This document shows, piece by piece, positions 1 to 8,590 of a DNA stretch of 64,000 nt (positions are counted from its first letter, which is position 1; each line of letters begins with the position of its first letter). The notes under the pieces were generated by a model. That model did no database searches, was not told where the DNA came from, and worked only from the letters and a program-made list of their open reading frames with translations. A program made the translations under genes and the position numbers. Source of the stretch: Fluviispira vulneris (GTDB lineage: Bacteria; Bdellovibrionota_B; Oligoflexia; Silvanigrellales; Silvanigrellaceae); assembly GCF_014281055.1 (NCBI RefSeq), contig NZ_JACRSE010000004.1, positions 310,001 through 374,000 of the forward strand. The letters are read 5' to 3'.

Positions 1-858
1 TTACGAGTTGAACAAGAAAAATACCAAGCTATGGTTCAAAAAATTGCTTCTGGCTATGTGCTTTGTTATAACAATCATTTGTATCCAATATTAGATTTAA
101 AATCTTTACTTAATATATCTGATAATTCTCATATTGATAACTCAAAAGAAATTATTAAAGAAATACTTATTCTCCAAACGGAAAAATATTTATATGCAAT
201 GTTTGTTGATGGTATTCTCGATTCTGAGGAAATTGTTGTTAAAAGAATAAATTCGTGTTTCAACTTTAAAGGAATTTATACAGGTGCAACTTTTATGGGC
301 GATGGATCTGTTGCACTCATTTTAGATATTAAAAATCTTGCAGAATATGCTGGTTTAAAAGTAACTGAGACTAAAACCCAACAAAAAAACAATGAATTAA
401 AAATAGATAAAATAGAGACAAAAAAAGATTCTATGCAAGATTATTTATTGTTCAATTTAGATTCTAAAACTCTTTATGGTGTTCCATTAAACCAAATATT
501 TAGACTAGAAGAAATAAGAAAAAATAAAGTACAATATTGTGGACTTGAGAGAGCTGTATTATATCGGGAAAGTATTATGCCTATCCACTCTATGGAAAAG
601 CTTTTAAATATTCATCCTAAAAAAACAGAAAAAGAAAATTTTAGTGAACAAATATCCATAATTGTAACTCAATATTTGGATGGATTTTTGGGTCTCGAAG
701 TTCCGCAAGTTATAGACATAGCTTCTGGAGAGAAAAATTTAATCGATCAAATTCGCGATAGAATTGGTGTTATGGGAAATACCTTTATACAAGATAAAAC
801 AGTAACTATTTTAGATTTGCCAACAGTTATTCAGAATTCGGACAAATACAAGGCATAA
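1..858 (+). CDS. CheA-like protein, C-terminal tandem CheW domains (5' truncated by window)
   Basis: The reading frame is open from the first base, so the first ATG (31) is probably internal and the gene begins outside the window. The visible part holds the second half of one CheW-like domain, ending in a GATFMGDGSVALILD motif as in CheA regulatory domains, followed by a second CheW-like domain (about residues 140-270 of the visible part). The next gene ends with the same paired CheW arrangement before its receiver, so I infer this is the tail of another CheA-type kinase without a receiver. A free double-CheW adaptor is the alternative. It lies 37 bases upstream of the next chemotaxis gene, on the same strand, and would couple receptors to kinase activity at the membrane array. 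Confidence 0.7.
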   Translation, partial: LRVEQEKYQAMVQKIASGYVLCYNNHLYPILDLKSLLNISDNSHIDNSKEIIKEILILQTEKYLYAMFVDGILDSEEIVVKRINSCFNFKGIYTGATFMGDGSVALILDIKNLAEYAGLKVTETKTQQKNNELKIDKIETKKDSMQDYLLFNLDSKTLYGVPLNQIFRLEEIRKNKVQYCGLERAVLYRESIMPIHSMEKLLNIHPKKTEKENFSEQISIIVTQYLDGFLGLEVPQVIDIASGEKNLIDQIRDRIGVMGNTFIQDKTVTILDLPTVIQNSDKYKA

Positions 859-895
859 TTAAGGTTACATTTTCTGTTAAAAAGGAAACGGTTTG

Positions 896-3763
896 ATGGC
901 AATGTCAGCTGAAGCAAAACAATCCGCTCTTTCTGAATATTTCGATGAATGCCATGAAATGCTTGAACGTCTTGATAAAAATATATCTACAGTGGAAAAA
1001 AATGGTTCTGATAAAGAACTTTTAGCCGCTATTTACCGAGATATGCATACTTTAAAAGGCACTTCACAATTATTTGGTTTTGCTAAAATCGGTCGACTTG
1101 CTCATGTGATGGAGACGTGTCTTGATCCTATTCGCAAGGGCAAAGCAAAACTTTCGGATGAACTGCTTGACAGCTTGTTTATTGGTCTTGATTTCATCAC
1201 ACACTCTTTGGATTTTATAAAGGAAAAACAAAAGGAGCCTGAAAATCATGAAATACTGGAAAATATTCTTGCGAAATTTATTGCAGCAGTAGAATTAAGT
1301 ATCACGGGGTTAGATGCAATTTCTAAAGATAAAATTCTAATGGTCGATAATATCTTGCCACCTCTTAAAAATGACATAAAACAAGAGGAGATAAGACAGG
1401 TGCCCGTAGAAAATAAAAAAGAAGAAGAACATGTCGCCTATGAAATCTTTGACATACCCGAAAAAACTGTCCAAAATGTAACCTCAACTCCTAAATCACC
1501 TACTCAAAATAAGTCTGAAGAAATCCAAATAAATGATAAGAAAAATAAGTCTGAAGAAAACCAAACAAATGATAAGAAAAACACGGATGAACAGATATCA
1601 GAAACAATTCGTGTTCAAGTCAATCTATTAAATAATTTAATGAATTTAGTTGGTGAACTGGTACTTATCCGCAATCAATTGCTTCAACATGCAAAACTAA
1701 ATGATGAAGACACTGAGTTTTTAAAAATCAGTCAACGTTTAAATGTTCTCACTGCAGAATTACAAAATGAAGTTATGAAAACAAGAATGCAACCTATTGG
1801 CAATGTCTTAACTATATTTTCTAGAGTTGTTCGTGATTTATCTAAAGAACTTGGAAAAAAAATTGACCTTGTACTCTTAGGTGTTGATACAGAGCTCGAT
1901 AAAACTGTTATAGAAGCTGTGAAAGATCCTCTCATGCATATTGTTAGAAATGCTGTGGACCATGGCATAGAAACTTTAGAAGAAAGGAAAAAAGTCGGCA
2001 AAAAAGAAACTGCTGTCATAAGAATAAATGCTTATAATGAAAGCGGTCAAGTTATTATTGAAATCATTGATGATGGCCGTGGTATAGATAAAGATAAAAT
2101 AAGTGCCAAAGCTCTTGAAAAGGGTATCATTACTAAAGAAGCCCTTGCAAAGATGACTGAAAAAGAAATTCAACTCCTGATTTTTGCTCCAGGATTTTCT
2201 ACAGCCGATGTGGTTTCTAACATTTCTGGTCGAGGCGTGGGTATGGATGTGGTCAAGACCAATGTAGAGCGTATTGGTGGCTTTGTTGACCTTTTTAGTG
2301 TTCCTGGAGAAGGGACAACAATAATCATAAAAATTCCCCTCAGTCTTGCGATCGTGCCGGCTCTTGTTGTTCAGACGGAAGGACAACGTTTTGCGATTCC
2401 ACAAACAAAACTGGTGGAGCTGATCCGTATCGATCACAGCGATGAAAATTCAGAAAAAATTGAAAATTTACAAGGTCAATCTGTCTTAAGACTTAGAGGA
2501 AAACTACTGCCGATCATTTCTCTCTCACAAGTGCTATTTCAAAAAAGTCTGCCTTTAAATAGTGAAAAAGATAACACAGTCTCAAATATTGTTATATTAA
2601 ATGCTGATAATTTTCTCTTTGGTCTCATTGTTGATGAAATCAATGATTCAGCAGATATTGTAGTTAAATCTCTTTCGCAATTTTTAAAAGATTTAAAAGT
2701 TTTTTCTGGTGCAACGATTATGGGGGATGGCACGGTTGCACTCACAATCGATGTCTTAGGGATTGCTGAAACAGCAAAAATATCAATTGATCATACAAAT
2801 GAACGCCCCTCTAGCAATATTCAGAGCAAATCAGAAAGCAATTATCACTCTGATAACTGTGAATATCTTTTAATTGATACCGGAGCACCAAGCTCTTATG
2901 CCATTCCTCTTTCGATTGTGAATCGCCTCGAAGAATTTGAAAGTGATAAATTCGAACTTTCAGGTGAGCAAAAAGTAATCCGATATAGAAATTCTTTGTT
3001 ACCTATTTTTTCACTCCCTGATTTTCTTGAACTGCCATTTGAGGATCCTAAAAAATTAATTGCAAGAGAAAGAACTCCAATCGTTGTCATTAAAAGAGGA
3101 AATTTTTCTTATGGAATTGAAGTAAGAGAAATTCATGACATCGTAGAAGTTTCTTCCGAAATTGATCAATCAGTAAAAGATAGACCAGGAATTTTAGGAA
3201 CAATCGTCACAAATGAACAAATCATAGTTGTAGCAGATATTTTTGGCATGATTGACACAATTAAGTTAACACTCGAATCACAAAGCCATCTTCATACAGA
3301 AGTCGGTCAAGAAACAATTCACAACCATGAAACTTCTCACAAACATCTTCATGACCCCATTCAAAGACACAAACACAGAATTTTACTAGTCGAGGACAGC
3401 TCATTTTTTAGAAATTATATTCGTTCTGTACTTCTCGAAGCAGGATTCTTAGTGGATACAGCATACGATGGAGCAAACGCGCTTGAAATTCTTAACAACG
3501 CTCCTAAAAATCATTTCTCTTTGATTTTATCAGATATTGAAATGCCTGTTATGGATGGAATTACTTTTGCGAAGAAAGTTAAGTCATCAAAAAATTATGC
3601 CAACATTCCGATGATAGCTGTTACGACAAAATACAGTCAAGAAGACATTGAAGAAGGATTAAATGCAGGATTTTTGATTTATCTTGAAAAGCTTCGTGCT
3701 GAAAAACTCATTGCTGAATTAGACTCAACTCTTATTCACAATGGAAAAATAGGAGAAAACTAA
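896..3763 (+). CDS. cheA: CheA-type hybrid histidine kinase with C-terminal receiver
   Basis: Chemotaxis kinase that passes signals from receptors to response regulators. An HPt domain lies at the N-terminus with the phospho-acceptor at His51 (HTLKGTS). A charged, repetitive linker (about 160-240) leads to the dimer and ATPase domains, with N box (HIVRNAVDHGIE), G1 box (DDGRGID) and G2 box (GRGVGMDVV). Two CheW-like domains follow and then a receiver whose phospho-acceptor is Asp880 (SDIEMPVMDG). A His-rich stretch lies just before the receiver. ATG 896 is chosen because AAAGGAAA lies about eight bases upstream; a TTG three bases earlier is also possible. The layout matches CheA-CheY hybrids of the FrzE kind. 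The domain calls are firm; the target behaviour is unknown. Confidence 0.92.
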   Translation: MAMSAEAKQSALSEYFDECHEMLERLDKNISTVEKNGSDKELLAAIYRDMHTLKGTSQLFGFAKIGRLAHVMETCLDPIRKGKAKLSDELLDSLFIGLDFITHSLDFIKEKQKEPENHEILENILAKFIAAVELSITGLDAISKDKILMVDNILPPLKNDIKQEEIRQVPVENKKEEEHVAYEIFDIPEKTVQNVTSTPKSPTQNKSEEIQINDKKNKSEENQTNDKKNTDEQISETIRVQVNLLNNLMNLVGELVLIRNQLLQHAKLNDEDTEFLKISQRLNVLTAELQNEVMKTRMQPIGNVLTIFSRVVRDLSKELGKKIDLVLLGVDTELDKTVIEAVKDPLMHIVRNAVDHGIETLEERKKVGKKETAVIRINAYNESGQVIIEIIDDGRGIDKDKISAKALEKGIITKEALAKMTEKEIQLLIFAPGFSTADVVSNISGRGVGMDVVKTNVERIGGFVDLFSVPGEGTTIIIKIPLSLAIVPALVVQTEGQRFAIPQTKLVELIRIDHSDENSEKIENLQGQSVLRLRGKLLPIISLSQVLFQKSLPLNSEKDNTVSNIVILNADNFLFGLIVDEINDSADIVVKSLSQFLKDLKVFSGATIMGDGTVALTIDVLGIAETAKISIDHTNERPSSNIQSKSESNYHSDNCEYLLIDTGAPSSYAIPLSIVNRLEEFESDKFELSGEQKVIRYRNSLLPIFSLPDFLELPFEDPKKLIARERTPIVVIKRGNFSYGIEVREIHDIVEVSSEIDQSVKDRPGILGTIVTNEQIIVVADIFGMIDTIKLTLESQSHLHTEVGQETIHNHETSHKHLHDPIQRHKHRILLVEDSSFFRNYIRSVLLEAGFLVDTAYDGANALEILNNAPKNHFSLILSDIEMPVMDGITFAKKVKSSKNYANIPMIAVTTKYSQEDIEEGLNAGFLIYLEKLRAEKLIAELDSTLIHNGKIGEN

Positions 3764-3766
3764 GCA

Positions 3767-4249
3767 ATGCATGAAGATGAAAAAAAACAAATCAATTTAA
3801 ATAATGCGATGTCTAGTAAAACAAAACAATTTTCAGCTTTTTATTTAGACAATCGTTTATATGGTATTGAAGTGAGTCGTGTACAAGAAGTGGTACGCTC
3901 TATGAATATGACACCTATTCCTTTAGCTCCAGATTATGTAAGAGGTTTGATTAATTTACGCGGACAAGTCGCGACAGCCATTGGTTTACGCCAATTATTC
4001 GGTTTTCATACACAACTTCCAGAAGAATTTATCAATATCGTTTGCAAAATAGATGGCATGCTTATCTCATTTCAAGTTGATGAAATAGGCGATGTTATTG
4101 AAGTCTCAGAAGAGGACTTTGAACAAACTCCACAAACAATTTCAGATGATATTCGCAGATATATGCTTGGGGTATATAAGATTTCAAATTCTCTTTTGAG
4201 TGCAATTGATGTTGAAAATATAATTAAGTTTTTAAATCAAAAGACTTGA
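3767..4249 (+). CDS. cheW: Chemotaxis adaptor CheW
   Basis: Single CheW domain of 160 residues that links receptors to the CheA kinase in the membrane array. Recognisable blocks are FYLDNRLYGIEVSRVQEVV near residue 25, MTPIPLAPDYVRGLINLRGQV near 50-70 and the VDEIGDVIEVSEEDFEQTP block near 105-120, all typical of CheW. The ATG lies three bases after the cheA stop, so the two are translationally close and in one operon. Length and motif spacing are normal for the family. Confidence 0.92.
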   Translation: MHEDEKKQINLNNAMSSKTKQFSAFYLDNRLYGIEVSRVQEVVRSMNMTPIPLAPDYVRGLINLRGQVATAIGLRQLFGFHTQLPEEFINIVCKIDGMLISFQVDEIGDVIEVSEEDFEQTPQTISDDIRRYMLGVYKISNSLLSAIDVENIIKFLNQKT

Positions 4250-4291
4250 ATAGAGTTTTAGCAATATTGCTTTGCTAATAAAGGAACAGAA

Positions 4292-5410
4292 ATGAGAATC
4301 CTTATTGTAGATGATTCCGTTGTATTTCGCTCACAGATTAAATCTGCATTGGAAGGAATAAAAGACATTGTTGTTGTGGCAAGTGCAGCCAATGGAAAAA
4401 TTGCAATGGAGCGTTTAGAACAAAATTCCATCGATGTTGTTATTTTAGATCTTGAAATGCCTGTTATGGATGGCTTATCTATGCTGGAAGAAATGAAAAA
4501 AAAATCATATAACCAACGTGTCATTGTTTTTGCAGCCCCGACAGGCACAGGAATCGACTTAGCTTTAACAGCACTTCACGCTGGTGCCTCCGATTTTATC
4601 GCTAAACCAAATTCATCGGGTTCTCTCGAAGAAGCATTTGAAGGAATCCAGAAAGAATTAATTCCTAAGATTTTACAATTTAAATCAAAAATTGAGCATA
4701 ATTTAATATATATACCAAAGAGCGATCAAAATCCCGAATCTGCCTCATTGCCTGTCAGTTCTCCCAATCAAGAACCTAAACAAATAATTGTTTATGATAA
4801 GAGATTAAATATTAAGGATTTTTCACTAATTAAGCCTAAAGTCATCGGAATTGGAGCCTCAACTGGGGGACCATCTGCCCTTGAAAAAATATTCGAAAAA
4901 ATAAAAGAATTACCTTTAAGAATTCCTATCTTTATCACCCAACACATGCCGCCAAAATTCACTGAAGCCCTTGCAAATAGAATCCAAGTCATCAGTGGAC
5001 ATCCAACACATGAAGCAACGCATGGAGAAACAGCATTGCCTGGTCATGTTTATGTTGCCCCAGGTGATTTTCATATGAGTGTCGATCGATCAAGCGACGG
5101 ACAAAGAGTCATTATTTGTTTGGATCAAAATCCGAAAAGAAATTCTGTGCGCCCTGCAGTGGATACATTATTTGAATCTTTAGCAAGAGTTTATGGAAAT
5201 GGCTGCACAGCATTTGTTTTAACCGGCATGGGTGAAGACGGAATGGTCGGTGCAAAAGCTATTAAAGAAGTCTCTGGCAATATTATCATCCAAGATCCAG
5301 AGTCTGCCACTGTCTGGGGTATGCCTGGAGCAGTGCATGCCACAGGAGCTTATGACTCAATGGGAAATTTAGAAGAATGTTCTGATTATTTAAGACAAAT
5401 GATTGGGTGA
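4292..5410 (+). CDS. cheB: Protein-glutamate methylesterase/deamidase CheB
   Basis: Response-regulated enzyme that removes methyl groups from glutamates of chemoreceptors and deamidates glutamines, giving adaptation. The N-terminal receiver has acidic Asp7-Asp8 and phospho-acceptor Asp53 (ILDLEMPVMDG). The C-terminal domain shows the catalytic triad in family motifs: Ser190 in GASTGGP, His218 in TQHMPP and Asp316 in GMGEDG. In the receiver the usual Ser/Thr switch position after beta-4 reads FAAPTG, so the switch residue appears to be alanine, as in some CheB proteins. Length (372) is normal. It lies between cheW and a protein of unknown function, with cheR further downstream, so the methylation pair is in one operon. 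Confidence 0.95.
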   Translation: MRILIVDDSVVFRSQIKSALEGIKDIVVVASAANGKIAMERLEQNSIDVVILDLEMPVMDGLSMLEEMKKKSYNQRVIVFAAPTGTGIDLALTALHAGASDFIAKPNSSGSLEEAFEGIQKELIPKILQFKSKIEHNLIYIPKSDQNPESASLPVSSPNQEPKQIIVYDKRLNIKDFSLIKPKVIGIGASTGGPSALEKIFEKIKELPLRIPIFITQHMPPKFTEALANRIQVISGHPTHEATHGETALPGHVYVAPGDFHMSVDRSSDGQRVIICLDQNPKRNSVRPAVDTLFESLARVYGNGCTAFVLTGMGEDGMVGAKAIKEVSGNIIIQDPESATVWGMPGAVHATGAYDSMGNLEECSDYLRQMIG

Positions 5411-5418
5411 GGCGGAGT

Positions 5419-6231
5419 ATGCCAAAGTTATTTTGCGAATACCTTTTAGAAATTAAATTGATAAAATCTGAACAATTGTTAGATGCTTTTATGGAACAAA
5501 TCAATCACGTTCCATCTACGGCTGAGGTAATTTATAATTCAAATATTTTAAATAAAGAAGAAATTTTAAAAATACTCATTCACCAGCAGCAAGAAGGAAT
5601 GGATTTTAGAAGCAGCGCAAAAGATTTAGGTTTATGGACATTTAATTTATCCCAAGAAGTTAACAAAAAAATTCAAGCTACTCATAAACCACTTGGAGAA
5701 ATACTCATTCAAAAAGGTTTTTTTACTTTAGATTCATTATCTTCTGCATTTGCAAGCTATACTGAAAATATAAATTCTTTAAAAAACACACCTGAGAAAG
5801 ATATTAAAATACAAGAGTCTCACAATCCAACTTTATCGAACGAATATTTAACCTGTTTTAATAATGATATTCTGCCCAATATGCAGAGAACAATTTATAT
5901 ATTAAAAGAAAAAGATATTTCTGCTGAAAATATAAAAATTGAAACACGCAAAGCATTAGCAGAGTTTGTAGCAGTTAGAGCAGCTGCTAATTTTCTTGGG
6001 GCGCATATCAGTCAAAAAGTAGCTAATGAAGTGGTTAAATACTTCCAAAAATCATTAGATAGCAATGAAGCAATTGATTTAATGAAAGTAATTAATATAC
6101 TTGAAATATCTGTAGAAGTTCTAAATAATTTATGCACGTGCTTACAACAATCTAATAGCGAAAAAATGATTTCTGAAGAGCATTTAGCTTCGTATGAAAA
6201 GTTTAAAAATTTGTTTAATATTAAGGATTAG
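5419..6231 (+). CDS. Chemotaxis-operon protein of unknown function
   Basis: I do not recognise a named family. The N-terminal half has two similar alpha-rich units, around residues 3-55 (LLEIKLIKSEQLLDAFMEQ) and 80-110 (PLGEILIQKGFFTLDSLSSAF). These resemble the small MshEN/GspE N-terminal units that bind nucleotides or c-di-GMP in secretion ATPases. The C-terminal half is helical with no clear motif. ATG 5419 is chosen because GAGG lies seven bases upstream; a GTG at 5407 would overlap the cheB stop. Being between cheB and cheY, it is probably part of the signalling pathway. A link to a second messenger is only an inference. Confidence 0.7.
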   Translation: MPKLFCEYLLEIKLIKSEQLLDAFMEQINHVPSTAEVIYNSNILNKEEILKILIHQQQEGMDFRSSAKDLGLWTFNLSQEVNKKIQATHKPLGEILIQKGFFTLDSLSSAFASYTENINSLKNTPEKDIKIQESHNPTLSNEYLTCFNNDILPNMQRTIYILKEKDISAENIKIETRKALAEFVAVRAAANFLGAHISQKVANEVVKYFQKSLDSNEAIDLMKVINILEISVEVLNNLCTCLQQSNSEKMISEEHLASYEKFKNLFNIKD

Positions 6232-6234
6232 GCC

Positions 6235-6603
6235 ATGAAAATATTAGTGGTGGATGATTCAAAATCTGTTCATCGGCTGTTAGAGGAAATGGTAGATTTA
6301 CCAGATCTCACTTTTCAGCACGCTTACAATGGACAAGAAGCTGTAAATGCTGTTCAAGAAACTGACTTTTCTGCTGATCTTATATTACTTGATTGGGAAA
6401 TGCCTATATTAAGTGGTATTGAAACTCTTCCTTTATTAATTAAACACCGTCCCAAACAAACTATCATAATGATGACAACAAAAAACTCGATGGCAGAGAT
6501 AACGGAAGCTATGCAAAAAGGAGCTGCAGATTATATTATTAAGCCATTTACGAAAGATATTATCGTGGGCAAAATCAATACCATCCTTGAAGGAGGTATT
6601 TAA
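6235..6603 (+). CDS. cheY: CheY-type single-domain response regulator
   Basis: Stand-alone receiver of 122 residues that carries phosphate from CheA to the motility machinery. The acidic pair Asp7-Asp8, phospho-acceptor Asp53 (LLDWEMPILSG), the MMTTKNS switch block and the conserved Lys in IIKPF are all present, so it should be active. Its ATG follows the upstream stop by three bases and its stop overlaps the next gene's ATG, so translation is probably coupled. Whether the target is a flagellar switch or a gliding or pilus system cannot be read here. Confidence 0.92.
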   Translation: MKILVVDDSKSVHRLLEEMVDLPDLTFQHAYNGQEAVNAVQETDFSADLILLDWEMPILSGIETLPLLIKHRPKQTIIMMTTKNSMAEITEAMQKGAADYIIKPFTKDIIVGKINTILEGGI

Positions 6604-7460
6604 TGCAAGATGAATTCAGTGATAGCATCTTCAAATATTTTGCAACTCTTATCGAAAAAGAAACCGGAATTCAGTTCGATGAAGCAAATAAATATTTACT
6701 TTTAAGTCGTCTTGAAAATCTAGTTAAATTTTTAAATTTTCCTGATGTACTTTCCTTATGGAATGACATACAAAAAAATGGTCTCAATCAAGCTGCGAAG
6801 CTTTTACTTTTAGACTCTGCTACAAATAACGAAACATCTTTTTTTCGTGATCCAAAGGTTTTTGATTTTTTTAAAAATCATTTTGTAACCAATATAATGG
6901 CACAAAATCCTAAAATCCGGATTTGGTGCGCAGCAACAAGTACAGGTCAGGAACCTTATACAATAGCTATGATTATGGCTGAATTAAAAGCTCAAGGCAT
7001 AGCAAAATCATATGAAATTTTCGGAACAGATATCAGTGATCGAGTTTTGAAACAGGCTGCGAGCGGAACCTATTCACAACTCGAAATTCAACGCGGGCTC
7101 CCCGCAAATCTAATGATTAAATATTTTGAGCAAATCTCGGTTGAGTCATCAAATTTTCCATCTTTTAAAGCCAAGCCAGAGCTATCGGCATTTATGACAT
7201 TTAAACAAATGAATTTACTTCATGAATGGCCAGATTTCGGGACATTTGATATTATATTTTGTAGGAATGTATTAATCTATCAAAGTAAGGAAAACAAAAA
7301 AAATATTATCTCTCGCTTTACCAAAGTTTTGAATCCTGGAGGATATTTAGTTCTTGGAGGGGCAGAAAGTTTGCTTCAGTTATCCGATGATTTTGATTTT
7401 GAAACCTATGGTAATATTTGTGTACATAAACTGAAAGCTTCTGTGAAGCCTTACACCTGA
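6603..7460 (+). CDS. cheR: Chemoreceptor methyltransferase CheR
   Basis: S-adenosylmethionine-dependent enzyme that methylates receptor glutamates, opposing CheB. The N-terminal helical domain precedes the family signature NNETSFFRDP (about residue 76), the SAM-binding segment IRIWCAATSTGQEPYT (about 102-117), a second SAM contact at IFGTDISDRVL, and the DIIFCRNVLIYQSKE motif (about 215-230). All are intact and the length (285) is normal. The ATG overlaps the cheY stop by one base. Cytosolic, associated with receptor arrays. Confidence 0.95.
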   Translation: MQDEFSDSIFKYFATLIEKETGIQFDEANKYLLLSRLENLVKFLNFPDVLSLWNDIQKNGLNQAAKLLLLDSATNNETSFFRDPKVFDFFKNHFVTNIMAQNPKIRIWCAATSTGQEPYTIAMIMAELKAQGIAKSYEIFGTDISDRVLKQAASGTYSQLEIQRGLPANLMIKYFEQISVESSNFPSFKAKPELSAFMTFKQMNLLHEWPDFGTFDIIFCRNVLIYQSKENKKNIISRFTKVLNPGGYLVLGGAESLLQLSDDFDFETYGNICVHKLKASVKPYT

Positions 7461-7489
7461 ATTTTAACTCCATTTGAGAAAGTGGAATT

Positions 7490-8578
7490 ATGAATGAATC
7501 AACCTTTGAGTCAGAATTACGCTACACATTTTTAGCAGAAACAAGTGAAATGTTGGATGATGCAGAAAACATTTTTATGCATCTTGAAAGTTCACCAAAA
7601 GACTTGTCAAATATGCCAAAACTTTTACGTATTATGCACACAGTTAAGGGTTCAGGCACAACAGTCGGTTACACGGAAATAGGAAATTTTACTCATAAAT
7701 TTGAAACACTGCTTGTTGCTATACGTGATAAAAAGATAGACACATCAGAAGAAATCATCGATTTACTGCTTGCGAGTAACGATTGTTTGAAAAAATGTAT
7801 AACGATTTTACAAAAGAATTTAAAATCTAAACTCGTTCATTTAGATGAAATAGAAAAGAAGATAGATTCAGTATTATCAGAGAAATTAAATACAAAAGTA
7901 GAAAAAATAAACCAAGATAGTTTTGATGATATTAGAAAAAATGATAAAAAATCTGTAGTCAATCAAACCACAAATTCACAAAATAGCAAAGGAAATATTT
8001 TAATTTGTGATGACGATGAAGAGTTATTAGAAACTGTTTCTGAAATGTTGCAAATGGAAAATTATTATGTAACTGCCTGTAATAAAGCAGAAACGGCTTT
8101 AGAGATTTTAAAAACTCAAAATTTCGATATAATTTTTACAGATTTAAAAATGCCTGGAATGGATGGACTGGAATTTACAAAAAAAATAAGGAATATTAAT
8201 ATATACATTCCAATTATATTTATATCAGGCAATATTTCGCGCGAGCATGTTAAAAAGTTTTTGCGTCTTGGTGTGAGTGATTTTATCGACAAACCTTTTA
8301 CGTCTGATGCACTTTTACTTGTCGCTGAACGTGCTATGCGCACAGCTCATTTTTGGAAAGAACTTCTCACTATTTCTAAATCATGTTTCAAGATATTCGT
8401 ATTTATTCAAAAAGTAGATGCTTTATTAAGTGATAAGCATAAAAACATACTTCTATCAGGTGAAAGAGAAATCCTAAAAGAATGTTTAGCAGAAATACAA
8501 AAGACAACATCACGTCTATTAGCAGTTGAAAAAGACGCGCAGTCGAGCTTCTTGAAAGTTTCTGCAGATGATAGATAA
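7490..8578 (+). CDS. HPt-receiver two-domain signalling protein
   Basis: A phosphotransfer domain is fused to a receiver. The HPt motif is at His50 (IMHTVKGSG). After a Lys/Asn-rich linker the receiver starts near residue 170 (NILICDDDEELLE) with phospho-acceptor Asp218 (FTDLKMPGMDG) and the conserved Lys in FIDKPF near residue 265. The last 80 residues are helical with no known motif. There is no kinase domain, so it would take phosphate from one of the CheA proteins and act as a sink, relay or output of the pathway. Last gene of the plus-strand chemotaxis operon; the next gene converges on it 12 bases away. Confidence 0.85.
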   Translation: MNESTFESELRYTFLAETSEMLDDAENIFMHLESSPKDLSNMPKLLRIMHTVKGSGTTVGYTEIGNFTHKFETLLVAIRDKKIDTSEEIIDLLLASNDCLKKCITILQKNLKSKLVHLDEIEKKIDSVLSEKLNTKVEKINQDSFDDIRKNDKKSVVNQTTNSQNSKGNILICDDDEELLETVSEMLQMENYYVTACNKAETALEILKTQNFDIIFTDLKMPGMDGLEFTKKIRNINIYIPIIFISGNISREHVKKFLRLGVSDFIDKPFTSDALLLVAERAMRTAHFWKELLTISKSCFKIFVFIQKVDALLSDKHKNILLSGEREILKECLAEIQKTTSRLLAVEKDAQSSFLKVSADDR

Positions 8579-8590
8579 TAATTTTTATTT

